Part shown: positions 25,656 to 33,736 of the stretch, piece by piece
Position numbering within the stretch: the stretch's first letter is position 1
Layout: the number at the start of each line of letters is the position of its first letter
Assembly: GCA_900752975.1 (NCBI GenBank)
Contig: CAADXH010000023.1
Location: forward strand, 1-50,392
Reading direction: 5' to 3'
Length of the DNA: 50,392 bases
Source: Bacilli bacterium
Lineage (GTDB): Bacteria > Bacillota_I > Bacilli_A > ML615J-28 > CAG-313
The notes under the pieces: model-generated
Told to the model about the DNA's origin: nothing
Database searches by the model: none
The model's input: the letters and a program-made list of their open reading frames with translations, nothing else
Position numbers and translations under genes: made by a program

Positions 25656-25676
25656 CTCACTTATTGTGAGTTTTTT
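25655..25676 (+). terminator. Terminator of the TSCPD gene
   Basis: ACTCAC, a short loop and GTGAGT are followed by TTTTTTC directly at the stop codon. Confidence 0.8.
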
Positions 25677-25678
25677 CT

Positions 25679-25715
25679 TTTAAAAGAGCTAATTCACTCC
25701 TAAAGTGAACTAACT
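25679..25715 (-). terminator. Terminator of the zinc operon
   Basis: The minus strand has AAGAGTTAGTTCACT, a short loop, AGTGAATTAGCTCTT and a T-rich end. The left arm nearly matches the repeated terminators at 42141 and 43841. Confidence 0.8.
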
Positions 25716-26447
25716 CTTATTGATTATCCATATATTTTTTCTTCCTACTTTTCCCATTAGTTTAATTACTTCAAGTGATTTCAATACTTGAATAGCTGAT
25801 TGGGCTTTATTGTAGCTTAACTTAACAATTTTACTAAACTCAAGAACTGTAAAAGTTTTTGGTAAATGATATTCTTCAAGTAAACTAATATAATCTTCTT
25901 TACCATTCAGTTCATATTCTTTAACTATGACTAATGGTACTTGTTTATATCTTTCATATCCTTTAGAATGATAATGTTTTTTTGGTGTTTGCGTACGATA
26001 CTCATCCATATCTAAATAAATAACTTTAATATCTAAATTTGCATTAGTTAAATAGTCTTTTATTTTGTATAGTTCGGGAAGCACGCTAAATGGAGTACCT
26101 TTTTTTGGTGATTTGGTTGATCTAATTAATTCTCCATTTTCATCTATCATATAAAGCATTTTTATTCTTGAGGTTGGATATACAATTGTTACTTGATAAT
26201 TTGGTAAAAATACATCAAGCTTATGTCGTAACATGTTAAAGTTTTGGGTTTGTATTTCATATATGTGATTATCATTTTTTACGTCTGCATACATTCTATC
26301 AACTTTTATTTCATGTTTTTTATTATCTTCTTCAATGTAGTACTTCATTATTTTATGAAGTATTTTTTCTTTTTGAATACCTATCGAAACATTTTCACTA
26401 GGATCATTAGCCTTATTTTTAGCATATTCTAATTTTTGTTCATTCAT
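25710..26447 (-). CDS. Uncharacterised protein: possible PD-(D/E)XK-like core plus winged helix
   Basis: The protein has 245 residues. The N-terminal part reads IQKEKILHKIMKYY, then HEIKV, ADVKNDNHIYEIQTQNF and LRHKLDVFL. This Glu, Asp, Glu-x-Gln spacing resembles CoiA-like and other PD-(D/E)XK nuclease folds. The last 60 residues form a winged helix (FTVLEFSKIVKLSYNKAQSAIQVLKSLEVIKLMG). Similar uncharacterised proteins are widespread in Firmicutes. It starts one base after the permease stop, so it is the last gene of the zinc operon. Its role in metal control, if any, is unknown. An upstream TTG at 26462 is a less likely start. Confidence 0.6.
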   Translation of the reverse strand: MNEQKLEYAKNKANDPSENVSIGIQKEKILHKIMKYYIEEDNKKHEIKVDRMYADVKNDNHIYEIQTQNFNMLRHKLDVFLPNYQVTIVYPTSRIKMLYMIDENGELIRSTKSPKKGTPFSVLPELYKIKDYLTNANLDIKVIYLDMDEYRTQTPKKHYHSKGYERYKQVPLVIVKEYELNGKEDYISLLEEYHLPKTFTVLEFSKIVKLSYNKAQSAIQVLKSLEVIKLMGKVGRKNIWIINKS

Positions 26448-26448
26448 A

Positions 26449-27276
26449 TTACACTTTAGCAAATCTTCTTTTAATCATTCCCACAATAGAGAATAGCATA
26501 AAGACAATTAGATTAACAATAACAACACTTGATGCTGAAGAATAATTAGCAAATGCGAAAAAGGCAATGATAAAACATATTACCGAAATAATAGCCGATG
26601 CTATTATAACTTTTTTAAATTTGGTGAATACTTGCATTGCTGAAAGAGCTGGTAAAATAATTAGACTTGATATTAGTAATGCCCCCATAATCTTAATACC
26701 GATTACAACAGTAACTGCTGTAAATAAAGCAAAAATCATATTATATATTTTTGTCTTAATACCCGTTGCTTTCGCAAATTCTTCATCAAAAGTTACACAG
26801 AAAATTCGATTATAGAAAAATACAAAGATAAATATTACTAATAAAGATACCGGTAATATAATCAAGAAATCTTTTCTACTAGCAAGAACAATACTACCAA
26901 ACATCATACTATTGATATCTTTAGTAAATCCTTCACTAAGTGAACCTACAAAATATCCTATCGCAAGAGCCGCACTTGATATTAAGCCTATTGCCGCATC
27001 ACCTTTTATTTTAGTACTTTCTCCAATCCTAAGTAAAATATATGCTATAACCATTACCACTGGTATCGCAAAATATGTTACCATTTCATCAACAAGGGGA
27101 GTAATAGCCATTATCACAGCGAATACTCCAAAACTAACATGACTCAAACCATCACCAATCATTGAATAACGTTTTAAAACCAAAACAACACCAAGTATTG
27201 CGGCAGTAAGTGAAAGTAGTATTCCTACTATGAGTGGGTACTTGATAATATCTAAGTTTTCAAATATATTACTCAT
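26449..27276 (-). CDS. znuB: Metal ABC transporter permease (ZnuB family)
   Basis: The 275-residue protein has about eight membrane helices and the ABC-3 family features LLSLTAAILGVVLVLKRYSMIGDGLSHVSFG and GIKIMGALLISSLIILPA. It forms the membrane channel of a zinc or manganese importer with the ATPase and lipoprotein encoded upstream. The ATG at 27276 is preferred over GTG 27294 for its ribosome site; it overlaps the ATPase gene by eight bases. Confidence 0.9.
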   Translation of the reverse strand: MSNIFENLDIIKYPLIVGILLSLTAAILGVVLVLKRYSMIGDGLSHVSFGVFAVIMAITPLVDEMVTYFAIPVVMVIAYILLRIGESTKIKGDAAIGLISSAALAIGYFVGSLSEGFTKDINSMMFGSIVLASRKDFLIILPVSLLVIFIFVFFYNRIFCVTFDEEFAKATGIKTKIYNMIFALFTAVTVVIGIKIMGALLISSLIILPALSAMQVFTKFKKVIIASAIISVICFIIAFFAFANYSSASSVVIVNLIVFMLFSIVGMIKRRFAKV

Positions 27277-27985
27277 TGTTATCACCACTTTCACTATTTA
27301 TTGTTGTCTTATTGATTATATATGTATTTTTATATTCTTCAGGAGTACCACAAAATACCTTAGTTGGTTCCAATTGAACTATTTTATTAGCGTGATCAAT
27401 AATTTCCTCTTTAAAATGGGAAACAATTATTAGAGTTACACCAAGTTCCTTATTGATTTTATCGAGTAGTTTATATAATGATACAGTTGTATTACGGTCA
27501 AGTCCAGTAAATGGTTCATCAAGAATAAGCAGTTTATCTGTTGCGCACAAAGCTCTAGCAAGTAAAACTCTTTGTTGTTGTCCACCTGACAATTCTCTAA
27601 ATGGGCGATTTGCTAGATTGGAAATACCTAATAATTTCATATTTTCTCTTGCCATTTGTTTTTCAGCTTTTCGATAAAATGGAAAATAACGTAGTCTGTT
27701 AACACAACCGGAAAGAACAACTTCAAATACGGATGCTGGGAATTCTCCGGGAATCTTTGCTTTTTGAGGGAGGTACCCAACCATATTATTTTCTATCTCT
27801 TCTCCTTTTTTAATTGTACCACGTACAGGAGGGAGCAACCCTAATGTAGTTTTTAGAAATGTAGTCTTACCAATACCATTATCACCAAAAACACAAACGT
27901 AGTCACCTTCATCTATTTCTAAATTAATGTCTTTAATAATTGCTTTATGGTCATATCCTATGCATAATCCTTTATATTCTAGCAT
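27269..27985 (-). CDS. znuC: Metal ABC transporter ATPase (ZnuC family)
   Basis: The 238-residue ATPase has Walker A GDNGIGKTTF, Q-loop VGYLPQKA, signature LSGGQQQRVLLARAL, Walker B LLILDEPFTGLD and the switch histidine in VSHF. Position between the lipoprotein and permease genes assigns it to metal import. Two adjacent ATG codons (27988 and 27985) can serve as start; the second begins within the TGA of the preceding gene. Confidence 0.92.
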   Translation of the reverse strand: MLEYKGLCIGYDHKAIIKDINLEIDEGDYVCVFGDNGIGKTTFLKTTLGLLPPVRGTIKKGEEIENNMVGYLPQKAKIPGEFPASVFEVVLSGCVNRLRYFPFYRKAEKQMARENMKLLGISNLANRPFRELSGGQQQRVLLARALCATDKLLILDEPFTGLDRNTTVSLYKLLDKINKELGVTLIIVSHFKEEIIDHANKIVQLEPTKVFCGTPEEYKNTYIINKTTINSESGDNNE

Positions 27986-28971
27986 CATTTTGTTTCACCC
28001 CCTATTACTGCTTCATAATTTACGCTTAACCCTTTAGCTAAGGCCTTAACATTTTCATTCATAATTTCAATGTATGTTTTATTATTATCATAATCTTTTT
28101 TACTTACATTGTGGCAAGAATGCAGTAAGACAATTTCTGCTCCTGTTGCCTCTGCTATCATTTCTGCAACACTATCACTTAATAATTCTTTTATATATAT
28201 AACTTTCACATTTTCTTTTTTCATTTGGTTTATTACGTTAATAATTGTGTTCATAGAAGGATCTATTTCAACAGAACAAGTTGCATATGTTAAAACATAT
28301 TCAAGATCATAGTAATATGACCAATAATAAAATGAAAATGGACTACCAAAATAAAGTTTTTTAGTTGTTGCATTAGACACAATTTTACGGATATCATGAT
28401 CAAGTTTTTGAAGTTTTGTTATATAGTTAGTTGCATTTTCTTTTATTTGATTTTGACATTCATTGTCTTCAACAAGTTCTAACATAACATCCCTAATTAT
28501 TTCAACCATATAAATGGCATTTAGTGGGTATAGCCAATAGTGAGGATCAAATTCATGGGCCTGTTGATCATGATGATGTTCATGTTCTTCTTCTACTTCT
28601 AGCATTTCAATTCCTACTGACAAGTCTACAACTTGTGTATATTTTTTAATATCTAACTTTTTAACCCATTTTTCTATTTCATCACTTGTATAAATGAACA
28701 AATCTGAATTTTTTATTTCAATCAAATCATTTACTCTTAAATCAAAACTATGTGAGTCAGCTCCTGGTGGAACTAGAAGAGAAACTTCAAATCTACTATT
28801 AAGCTGATTACTATCACCTATTAACGCTTTAACAAATTGATATTGTGGAAATTGAGTAGTTACAATTTTAACCTTATATATTGCATTATCATTAATGATA
28901 CCACAACTAGTTAAAACTATTAATTCAATAGTTAAAACCATTAGAACAAATATTTTTTTAATTTTCTTCAT
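27985..28971 (-). CDS. znuA: Zinc-type substrate-binding lipoprotein (ZnuA/AdcA family)
   Basis: This 328-residue lipoprotein has a signal peptide with lipobox LTSC (Cys23). The first metal ligand is in PPGADSHSFDL. A histidine-rich loop (EHEHHHDQQAHEFDPHYWLYP, about 133-153) is characteristic of zinc rather than manganese carriers. The later ligand region SPFSFYYW and the C-terminal helices are also present. It captures metal outside the membrane and delivers it to the permease. It overlaps the regulator gene by 14 bases. Confidence 0.9.
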   Translation of the reverse strand: MKKIKKIFVLMVLTIELIVLTSCGIINDNAIYKVKIVTTQFPQYQFVKALIGDSNQLNSRFEVSLLVPPGADSHSFDLRVNDLIEIKNSDLFIYTSDEIEKWVKKLDIKKYTQVVDLSVGIEMLEVEEEHEHHHDQQAHEFDPHYWLYPLNAIYMVEIIRDVMLELVEDNECQNQIKENATNYITKLQKLDHDIRKIVSNATTKKLYFGSPFSFYYWSYYYDLEYVLTYATCSVEIDPSMNTIINVINQMKKENVKVIYIKELLSDSVAEMIAEATGAEIVLLHSCHNVSKKDYDNNKTYIEIMNENVKALAKGLSVNYEAVIGGETK

Positions 28972-29380
28972 TTGTTCTCACCTGACATTCTTTACAAGTA
29001 CCATATAAAATAGTCTTGGTATTATCAATTTTAAAGTTTAAGCACTTTTCTAACTTTTCATTAATTTTTTTTATATCTGCTGTACTAGCATTAATTAGTT
29101 TACCACAATGATCACAAATTAAATGAAAACAATTTTGAGTATCAAGGTTTGTTCCTACATACTGATAACATGAAATATTATCAATAACATATTTATTTAC
29201 TTCACCATTTTCTACAAGTGAATCTAAAAAACGATAAAGTGTGGTTTTGCTTACGGGAGTATTTTCATCTTTAAGAATTGTTAACATTTGTTCAGCTGTT
29301 AAATGCATTTCGGGATGTTCTTTCAAAAGAGCAAAGATAGCCGTTTTTTGCCTTGTTTGATAATTCTTACACGAATTCAT
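28958..29380 (-). CDS. zur: Fur-family metalloregulator, probably Zur
   Basis: The 140-residue regulator has a winged helix (HLTAEQMLTIL, VSKTTLYRFLDSLVENGEV). It has two structural zinc CxxC pairs (CDHCG and CKECQ) and a ligand region FHLICDHCGK. It heads the zinc transport genes and has a perfect palindrome in its own promoter, so it should repress the whole operon when zinc is sufficient. Fur or PerR identity is not excluded by sequence, but the context favours zinc. The ribosome site is AAAGGAGG. Confidence 0.88.
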   Translation of the reverse strand: MNSCKNYQTRQKTAIFALLKEHPEMHLTAEQMLTILKDENTPVSKTTLYRFLDSLVENGEVNKYVIDNISCYQYVGTNLDTQNCFHLICDHCGKLINASTADIKKINEKLEKCLNFKIDNTKTILYGTCKECQVRTNEEN

Positions 29381-29394
29381 TGGATCCTCCTTTC

Positions 29395-29417
29395 AATTTG
29401 AAACTTAGTTTCAAATT
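29395..29417. promoter_or_regulatory. Operator of the zinc operon
   Basis: Perfect 10-bp arms AATTTGAAAC and GTTTCAAATT surround TTA. The site lies between the -10 box and the ribosome site of the regulator gene, over the transcription start, where binding would block RNA polymerase. Confidence 0.85.
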
Positions 29418-29425
29418 ACAATATT

Positions 29426-29454
29426 ATTATATAATAGAAACATTTAACAGTCAA
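29426..29454 (-). promoter_or_regulatory. Sigma-A promoter of the zinc operon
   Basis: TTGACT (29454-29449), 17 bases, TATAAT (29431-29426) on the minus strand. Confidence 0.85.
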
Positions 29455-29460
29455 GAAAAA

Positions 29461-29502
29461 CACTATACTAAAATAACAACTTTTTGTCATTTTAGCATAG
29501 TG
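29461..29502 (-). terminator. Terminator of the operon ending at 29513
   Basis: CACTATGCTAAAAT pairs with ATTTTAGTATAGTG and is followed by TTTTTC. The next operon's promoter begins a few bases later. Confidence 0.85.
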
Positions 29503-29512
29503 CGATTTTTAT

Positions 29513-29830
29513 TCATTTTAATGGTTCATCCTTCATGTATGTCCTCTCACCACAAGCTGGACAAGTTACTTTTTTACCTAGTTTTCCACCATTAGTTGTA
29601 AAAATATCATTAAAAACATTTATCTTAAATTCGTGTTTACATTTAGGGCAAACATAGAAATAATTAAGACTATGAACCAAACTAACTAAAAAGTAACCAA
29701 CCACTAGAACGATACCAAAAGCAAGTAATATATATGCATTTTTAAACACTAGGATTAAGGCTAAAGTTGTAATGCAAGCTATTAAATAAATAATTAAACA
29801 TGCTGCTTGAATTTTCTCATTTTTTTTCAT
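29513..29830 (-). CDS. Small membrane protein with C-terminal zinc ribbon
   Basis: The 105-residue protein has two membrane helices (about 9-28 and 31-53) and then a cytoplasmic zinc ribbon: CPKCKHEF and CPACGERT, two CxxC pairs 28 residues apart. The family is not recognised. It overlaps the TPR gene and is the last of a five-gene minus-strand run. Confidence 0.7.
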   Translation of the reverse strand: MKKNEKIQAACLIIYLIACITTLALILVFKNAYILLAFGIVLVVGYFLVSLVHSLNYFYVCPKCKHEFKINVFNDIFTTNGGKLGKKVTCPACGERTYMKDEPLK

Positions 29831-30848
29831 TTTTTAAGTCCTCTAATTCTTTTAATTGTTTTTGATAATAATCTGAATCAGTTAATTCTACCATTACTTT
29901 TAATACATATTCTAAACTTGGATAGTTTTTTGTAAATTTAAAATAACTGATAAAATCATTAACTGTTTCTATTAATTGCCTGGATGGCCCATAATTAATT
30001 TGTTCTTTAGCAAATAGTTGTAGGATATCTTCAGGTTTTTCAAATTTAATATATCCAGCTACTTTAATTATTTCCGCAATTTCATTTTTATTGAAGGCTT
30101 CACCTGCAAAATGATCACTAACCACAAAACAGGCAATGCTGATATCATATTTTTGCATAACTTTATAACACATACCTAACGCTTTATAGAAAAACGCAAA
30201 TTGTTCTTTTTTATATGCATATTCCAGTGCTTCTTTAGATAAGCTAAAAGCTTTATCATAGTCTTCTTGTTTTAAGTATAATTTAACTAATTCTTCATAT
30301 AAATATAAACCACGCGGATTATATTTTAAAGCTTTAGTAAAATAAGTTATAGCCTCAAGTGTATCTTCTTGTTCAACTTCAATACAACCAAGTTGATAAT
30401 AAAAATAGGCAATAGGTTCAGGATAGCGGTGAATATCTAACTGTTGTGACCTCTTAACAGTTTTACAGTAAATGATATACTCCATTAATTGTTCAAAATC
30501 AAAGTAAATCTTGTCCCTTACCCGTTCTAATTTTTCGTACGATTGAACTAAGTTTAAGATTATTCTTTTTGCTTCTTCTAGTTTCCCTTCTTTTATTAGC
30601 TTGTTTGATTCTTGAAATTGATTTTTACGAAACTGAATAATCTCAAAGGCAATTTTGTCATATTTTGCACGTTCTTCTTTTGTTAGATAACTAAACAAAA
30701 GTTGAGTTACAGCAAAAGCAACTTGATCATTTTTTTCACTTCTATATTTTTGAAGTTGTTCCTTCAAGTATTTTTTATTTTCTTCTACATCGGTTGTTAA
30801 CCGATTTTTTATTTCATCAATGATTTCTTGATTTGTCATATTACTCAT
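29817..30848 (-). CDS. Tetratricopeptide-repeat protein
   Basis: The 343-residue soluble protein is helical. Its clearest TPR units are at about 145-215: IAYFYYQLGCIEVEQEDTLEAITYFTKALKYNP-type and LYEELVKLYLKQEDYDKAFSLSKEALEYA, followed by two weaker ones. The N-terminal half is charged and helical. TPR arrays bind partner proteins; the partner is unknown. It overlaps both neighbours in the run, so they are probably made together. Confidence 0.75.
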   Translation of the reverse strand: MSNMTNQEIIDEIKNRLTTDVEENKKYLKEQLQKYRSEKNDQVAFAVTQLLFSYLTKEERAKYDKIAFEIIQFRKNQFQESNKLIKEGKLEEAKRIILNLVQSYEKLERVRDKIYFDFEQLMEYIIYCKTVKRSQQLDIHRYPEPIAYFYYQLGCIEVEQEDTLEAITYFTKALKYNPRGLYLYEELVKLYLKQEDYDKAFSLSKEALEYAYKKEQFAFFYKALGMCYKVMQKYDISIACFVVSDHFAGEAFNKNEIAEIIKVAGYIKFEKPEDILQLFAKEQINYGPSRQLIETVNDFISYFKFTKNYPSLEYVLKVMVELTDSDYYQKQLKELEDLKNEKK

Positions 30849-31707
30849 TTTCTTCCTGATAAATTTCTTTTAACTGAAAGGCATGAAGTTTAGACAAGTG
30901 ATCGTTTATTGCCATTTTATGAATTACTTGTTTTACAATACCTTCAAGTTCAGATCCAACTGAATAATCAGCTTTTGCGATATAACCAACTCTATTTTCT
31001 TTAATTAGTTTATATACTTTATTACGTTCCTTTTTATGGTATAACGCTATTGATTCACCACCACGTGATCTAACCACTGTCATACAAGGAACATCAGTTA
31101 ATCCATCACCAATATAAATCATATTACGATAAGGGATTCTACGCTCATCTTCAGAAACATATGAGTTTAGTGTATAATCATCCATTTTATCTAAAACTCC
31201 TTTTGATATTCTAAAAATAAATTGAGTTTTAGTGGTGTAATTAATTGCTTGTTGGGCCCAATCCGCATTACCGCGTTCATTGTAGTGGAATTCACAAGCA
31301 TAGATTCTCTTAAAATATTTAGCAATTGGAGTACCTTCAATTATTTCAGCAAGACCTGAAGAAATAATATAGTGTTCAATTTCAATATTCAATTCTTTCG
31401 CATATTCTTCCATTCTCTTGAACCAACTCTTGACCCCTTTTAATAAAACCACATCTTTACCAAGTTTCATAAATGATTCTTTTGTGATGGGAATATCTTT
31501 CTTTTTTGCAAGTTTAATCATTAAATACATATATGCTAGAATCTTATCCATATTGCTTTTTGTCGCAATTCTATTGGCCTCTCCCCAAAATTCTGATGAG
31601 TTCATGCCCAAACTTGGAATAAAACTATATTCTTGCATATCTTTTTCACATAGAGTTTTATCAAAATCATACATTAAAGCTATAATCGTTTTTGATTGTT
31701 TTTCCAT
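30841..31707 (-). CDS. HAD-superfamily hydrolase
   Basis: The 288-residue protein has motif I YDFDKTLCEKD (near residues 13-23) with Lys in the usual 'DxDxTL' position, motif II YIISSGLAEI, and motif IV IGDGLTDVPCM. The large helical insert after motif I places it in the group with C1 caps, like phosphoserine phosphatase-type enzymes. The substrate is unknown. The ATG at 31707 has AGGGGGAC at good spacing and follows the TIM-barrel gene by one base. Confidence 0.82.
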   Translation of the reverse strand: MEKQSKTIIALMYDFDKTLCEKDMQEYSFIPSLGMNSSEFWGEANRIATKSNMDKILAYMYLMIKLAKKKDIPITKESFMKLGKDVVLLKGVKSWFKRMEEYAKELNIEIEHYIISSGLAEIIEGTPIAKYFKRIYACEFHYNERGNADWAQQAINYTTKTQFIFRISKGVLDKMDDYTLNSYVSEDERRIPYRNMIYIGDGLTDVPCMTVVRSRGGESIALYHKKERNKVYKLIKENRVGYIAKADYSVGSELEGIVKQVIHKMAINDHLSKLHAFQLKEIYQEENE

Positions 31708-31708
31708 T

Positions 31709-32527
31709 TTAGTCCCCCTTAATTTTATTTTCAATCTCGTCTATTTTATTACTCGTGTTAATTAAATCTTTATAATCCTTAAATAATACTTCTGAACTAT
31801 ATAAACCATTATATTTGATTGTTCGTAAAGTTTCAAAATAACTTTCAAAATTAATAGTTCCACTTCCTAAAACTTGATGTTCATCCGTAGTTCCATGGTT
31901 ATCACTAAGGTGAAGATGAGCAATGTAATCTTTAAGTGCAATAACAAAATCATTGATTGGAGTCTTATTATTAGTATGCGAAGCATGACAGTGTCCACAA
32001 TCAAAAGTCATCATGACTTGATGATTGAAATGTGATAAATAGTCTAGCATTTCCTCTTTAGTTAAACATAATTCATGTGAACCTACTAAATTTTCAATCA
32101 TTATTGTCATATCATATTTCTTAGCGTATTCTACTAATTCCATAACGTGTTTAATAGATAAATTAATTGCTTCTTCTTTTGAGACTGTTCCATCTAGTTC
32201 ACCAGGATGAATCGTAAGTTTATGTACATTAAACATTCTCGCAAAGTCCATTCCTTTTTTAAGTCTCGTCATAATTTCATCGATATTATTTAGACTTGCA
32301 AGATTATTGTCTCTGCCATATGGTAGATGACATACAATTTCAAAGTCTTGGTATTTTAAATATGACTTAACACCTTCAATATAATCATTGTATTGTTTTT
32401 CACTAACATTATATGGGTAAAAAATTTCACATCCTGAAAATAACTTAGTCTTTATTAAATTTTCTTCATAACTTAATATATCATCTTTTGTACGTGCAGG
32501 ATTAATTGTAAAACACTTTCTAATCAT
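31709..32527 (-). CDS. TIM-barrel sugar phosphate isomerase/epimerase-like protein (AP endonuclease 2 family)
   Basis: The 272-residue protein has likely metal ligands in the order typical of this family: HLPYG, LTIHPGE, MIENLVGS, MTFDCGHCHAS, LHLSDNHGTTDEH and SSEVLF. Members act on sugars as isomerases or epimerases, or on abasic DNA. With the HAD phosphatase next to it, a sugar-phosphate reaction is the likelier inference. Confidence 0.8.
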   Translation of the reverse strand: MIRKCFTINPARTKDDILSYEENLIKTKLFSGCEIFYPYNVSEKQYNDYIEGVKSYLKYQDFEIVCHLPYGRDNNLASLNNIDEIMTRLKKGMDFARMFNVHKLTIHPGELDGTVSKEEAINLSIKHVMELVEYAKKYDMTIMIENLVGSHELCLTKEEMLDYLSHFNHQVMMTFDCGHCHASHTNNKTPINDFVIALKDYIAHLHLSDNHGTTDEHQVLGSGTINFESYFETLRTIKYNGLYSSEVLFKDYKDLINTSNKIDEIENKIKGD

Positions 32528-32553
32528 TAGTAATTACATCCTTTCTATTCTAT

Positions 32554-33090
32554 TTATTCTATAATAAAAATATTAACAACATTATTATATTTATACTGCT
32601 CACCATTGTCTTTTGCTTTAAACTTTAAGGTAAGTTGATCAGCCATATAACAATTAATATAACAAGTATTTTCAACAATTTTATAACGAAAACTAACTTG
32701 ATTGGTTTTGTTGTTAGTACTTATTATTTCTAGTTGCACATCTTTATCTTTTATTTTTCCACCATACTCAAGGGCAATGGTAATTTGATCACCAACTTTA
32801 GCCGTATATGTAGTAGTAACAACATTAACGTAGCCCTTAGGTGCTAAGATGATACTCAATACTATGCCTAAACTTAATACTACAAATACACCAATACTTA
32901 TCATTAGTCTTTTTTGAATCTTCTTGTTTTTAATTTTTTTTATTTTCCGGTATACTTCTTCTTTAACTAACTCATCTTCTAATTCATCAGCTGTATATTC
33001 ATTTTCATTAGTTATATCATGACCACAAATTGCACATTTTATGGCATTTTTATCTTCTGTCACTCCACTACAATATGGACAAACTTTCAT
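32554..33090 (-). CDS. Zinc-ribbon membrane protein
   Basis: The 178-residue protein begins with a zinc ribbon (CPYCSG and CAICGHD). Then come an acidic and lysine-rich linker, one membrane helix (about 64-85, LMISIGVFVVLSLGIVLSIIL) and an extracellular beta-rich domain of about 90 residues. The family is not identified. It starts the five-gene run. ATG 33090 is chosen over a GTG at 33099, which lies too close to the ribosome site. Confidence 0.7.
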   Translation of the reverse strand: MKVCPYCSGVTEDKNAIKCAICGHDITNENEYTADELEDELVKEEVYRKIKKIKNKKIQKRLMISIGVFVVLSLGIVLSIILAPKGYVNVVTTTYTAKVGDQITIALEYGGKIKDKDVQLEIISTNNKTNQVSFRYKIVENTCYINCYMADQLTLKFKAKDNGEQYKYNNVVNIFIIE

Positions 33091-33148
33091 ATCCGGCACT
33101 TCCTTTCCTTCTTATTATATCATAATTAGTAATGTTTTTCAAAAAAAA

Positions 33149-33169
33149 ACTACTAGTAGTACTAGTAGT
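33149..33169 (-). terminator. Terminator of the gene at 33177
   Basis: Nine-bp arms ACTACTAGT and ACTAGTAGT with a three-base loop precede a run of nine T on the minus strand. Confidence 0.9.
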
Positions 33170-33176
33170 CTAAAGT

Positions 33177-33623
33177 CTAACTATATAGAAAAGCATTATT
33201 TCTATTTTTATTTGTGACAATTTGTTTTATCCTTACCGCAATTTCTTGGTAAATTTCAATTAATCTTTGTCTTAATGTTACCATATAACATTTAATAGGG
33301 ATGCAAAGCAAAGTAACAAATTTATAGTACGTTGCACGAAGAATAACATATAAATCAATGCTACTTAAATCAGGCATTGAACGAGATGGTGTGAATCTAA
33401 TTTTAGAAATTAAATTCATACATGGTTTCGCGTATCTAGTAATAATTAAAGTTACGTAAACACCTGACTCTTTAGTATAGGAACATATAGCCATAGCTAT
33501 TCCAATTATTCCGATTGTACTAAGAATAGTTGATATTGATTTACTAATGTGACGATTAAATAGAATAAAAGTTAACATAGTTAATGCGAAAACATTGTCA
33601 AAATAAAGTAGATATTCTGTCAT
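33177..33623 (-). CDS. Unrecognised membrane protein
   Basis: The 148-residue protein has hydrophobic segments at about 9-22 and 28-50 and a less clear one at 90-110. The C-terminal part is basic (LRQRLIEIYQEIAVRIKQIVTNKNRN). No family is recognised. It has its own sigma-A promoter (33656-33684), AAAGGAGG ribosome site and terminator, so it is a real single-gene unit. Confidence 0.6.
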   Translation of the reverse strand: MTEYLLYFDNVFALTMLTFILFNRHISKSISTILSTIGIIGIAMAICSYTKESGVYVTLIITRYAKPCMNLISKIRFTPSRSMPDLSSIDLYVILRATYYKFVTLLCIPIKCYMVTLRQRLIEIYQEIAVRIKQIVTNKNRNNAFLYS

Positions 33624-33655
33624 AGCTAGGCCTCCTTTCCTCTTTCTTTTTAAAT

Positions 33656-33684
33656 ATTATATCATATTTTGAATGATTTTGCAA
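33656..33684 (-). promoter_or_regulatory. Sigma-A promoter of the gene at 33177
   Basis: TTGCAA (33684-33679), 17 bases, TATAAT (33661-33656). Two imperfect 19-23 bp direct repeats (33685-33703 and 33702-33724, core TTAGGCTAGAA/ATAGGTTAGAA) lie directly upstream of the -35. Confidence 0.7.
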
Positions 33685-33736
33685 GCATTTTAGGCTAGAA
33701 GGCATATTTTATAGGTTAGAAAGCACATAATTTCTT

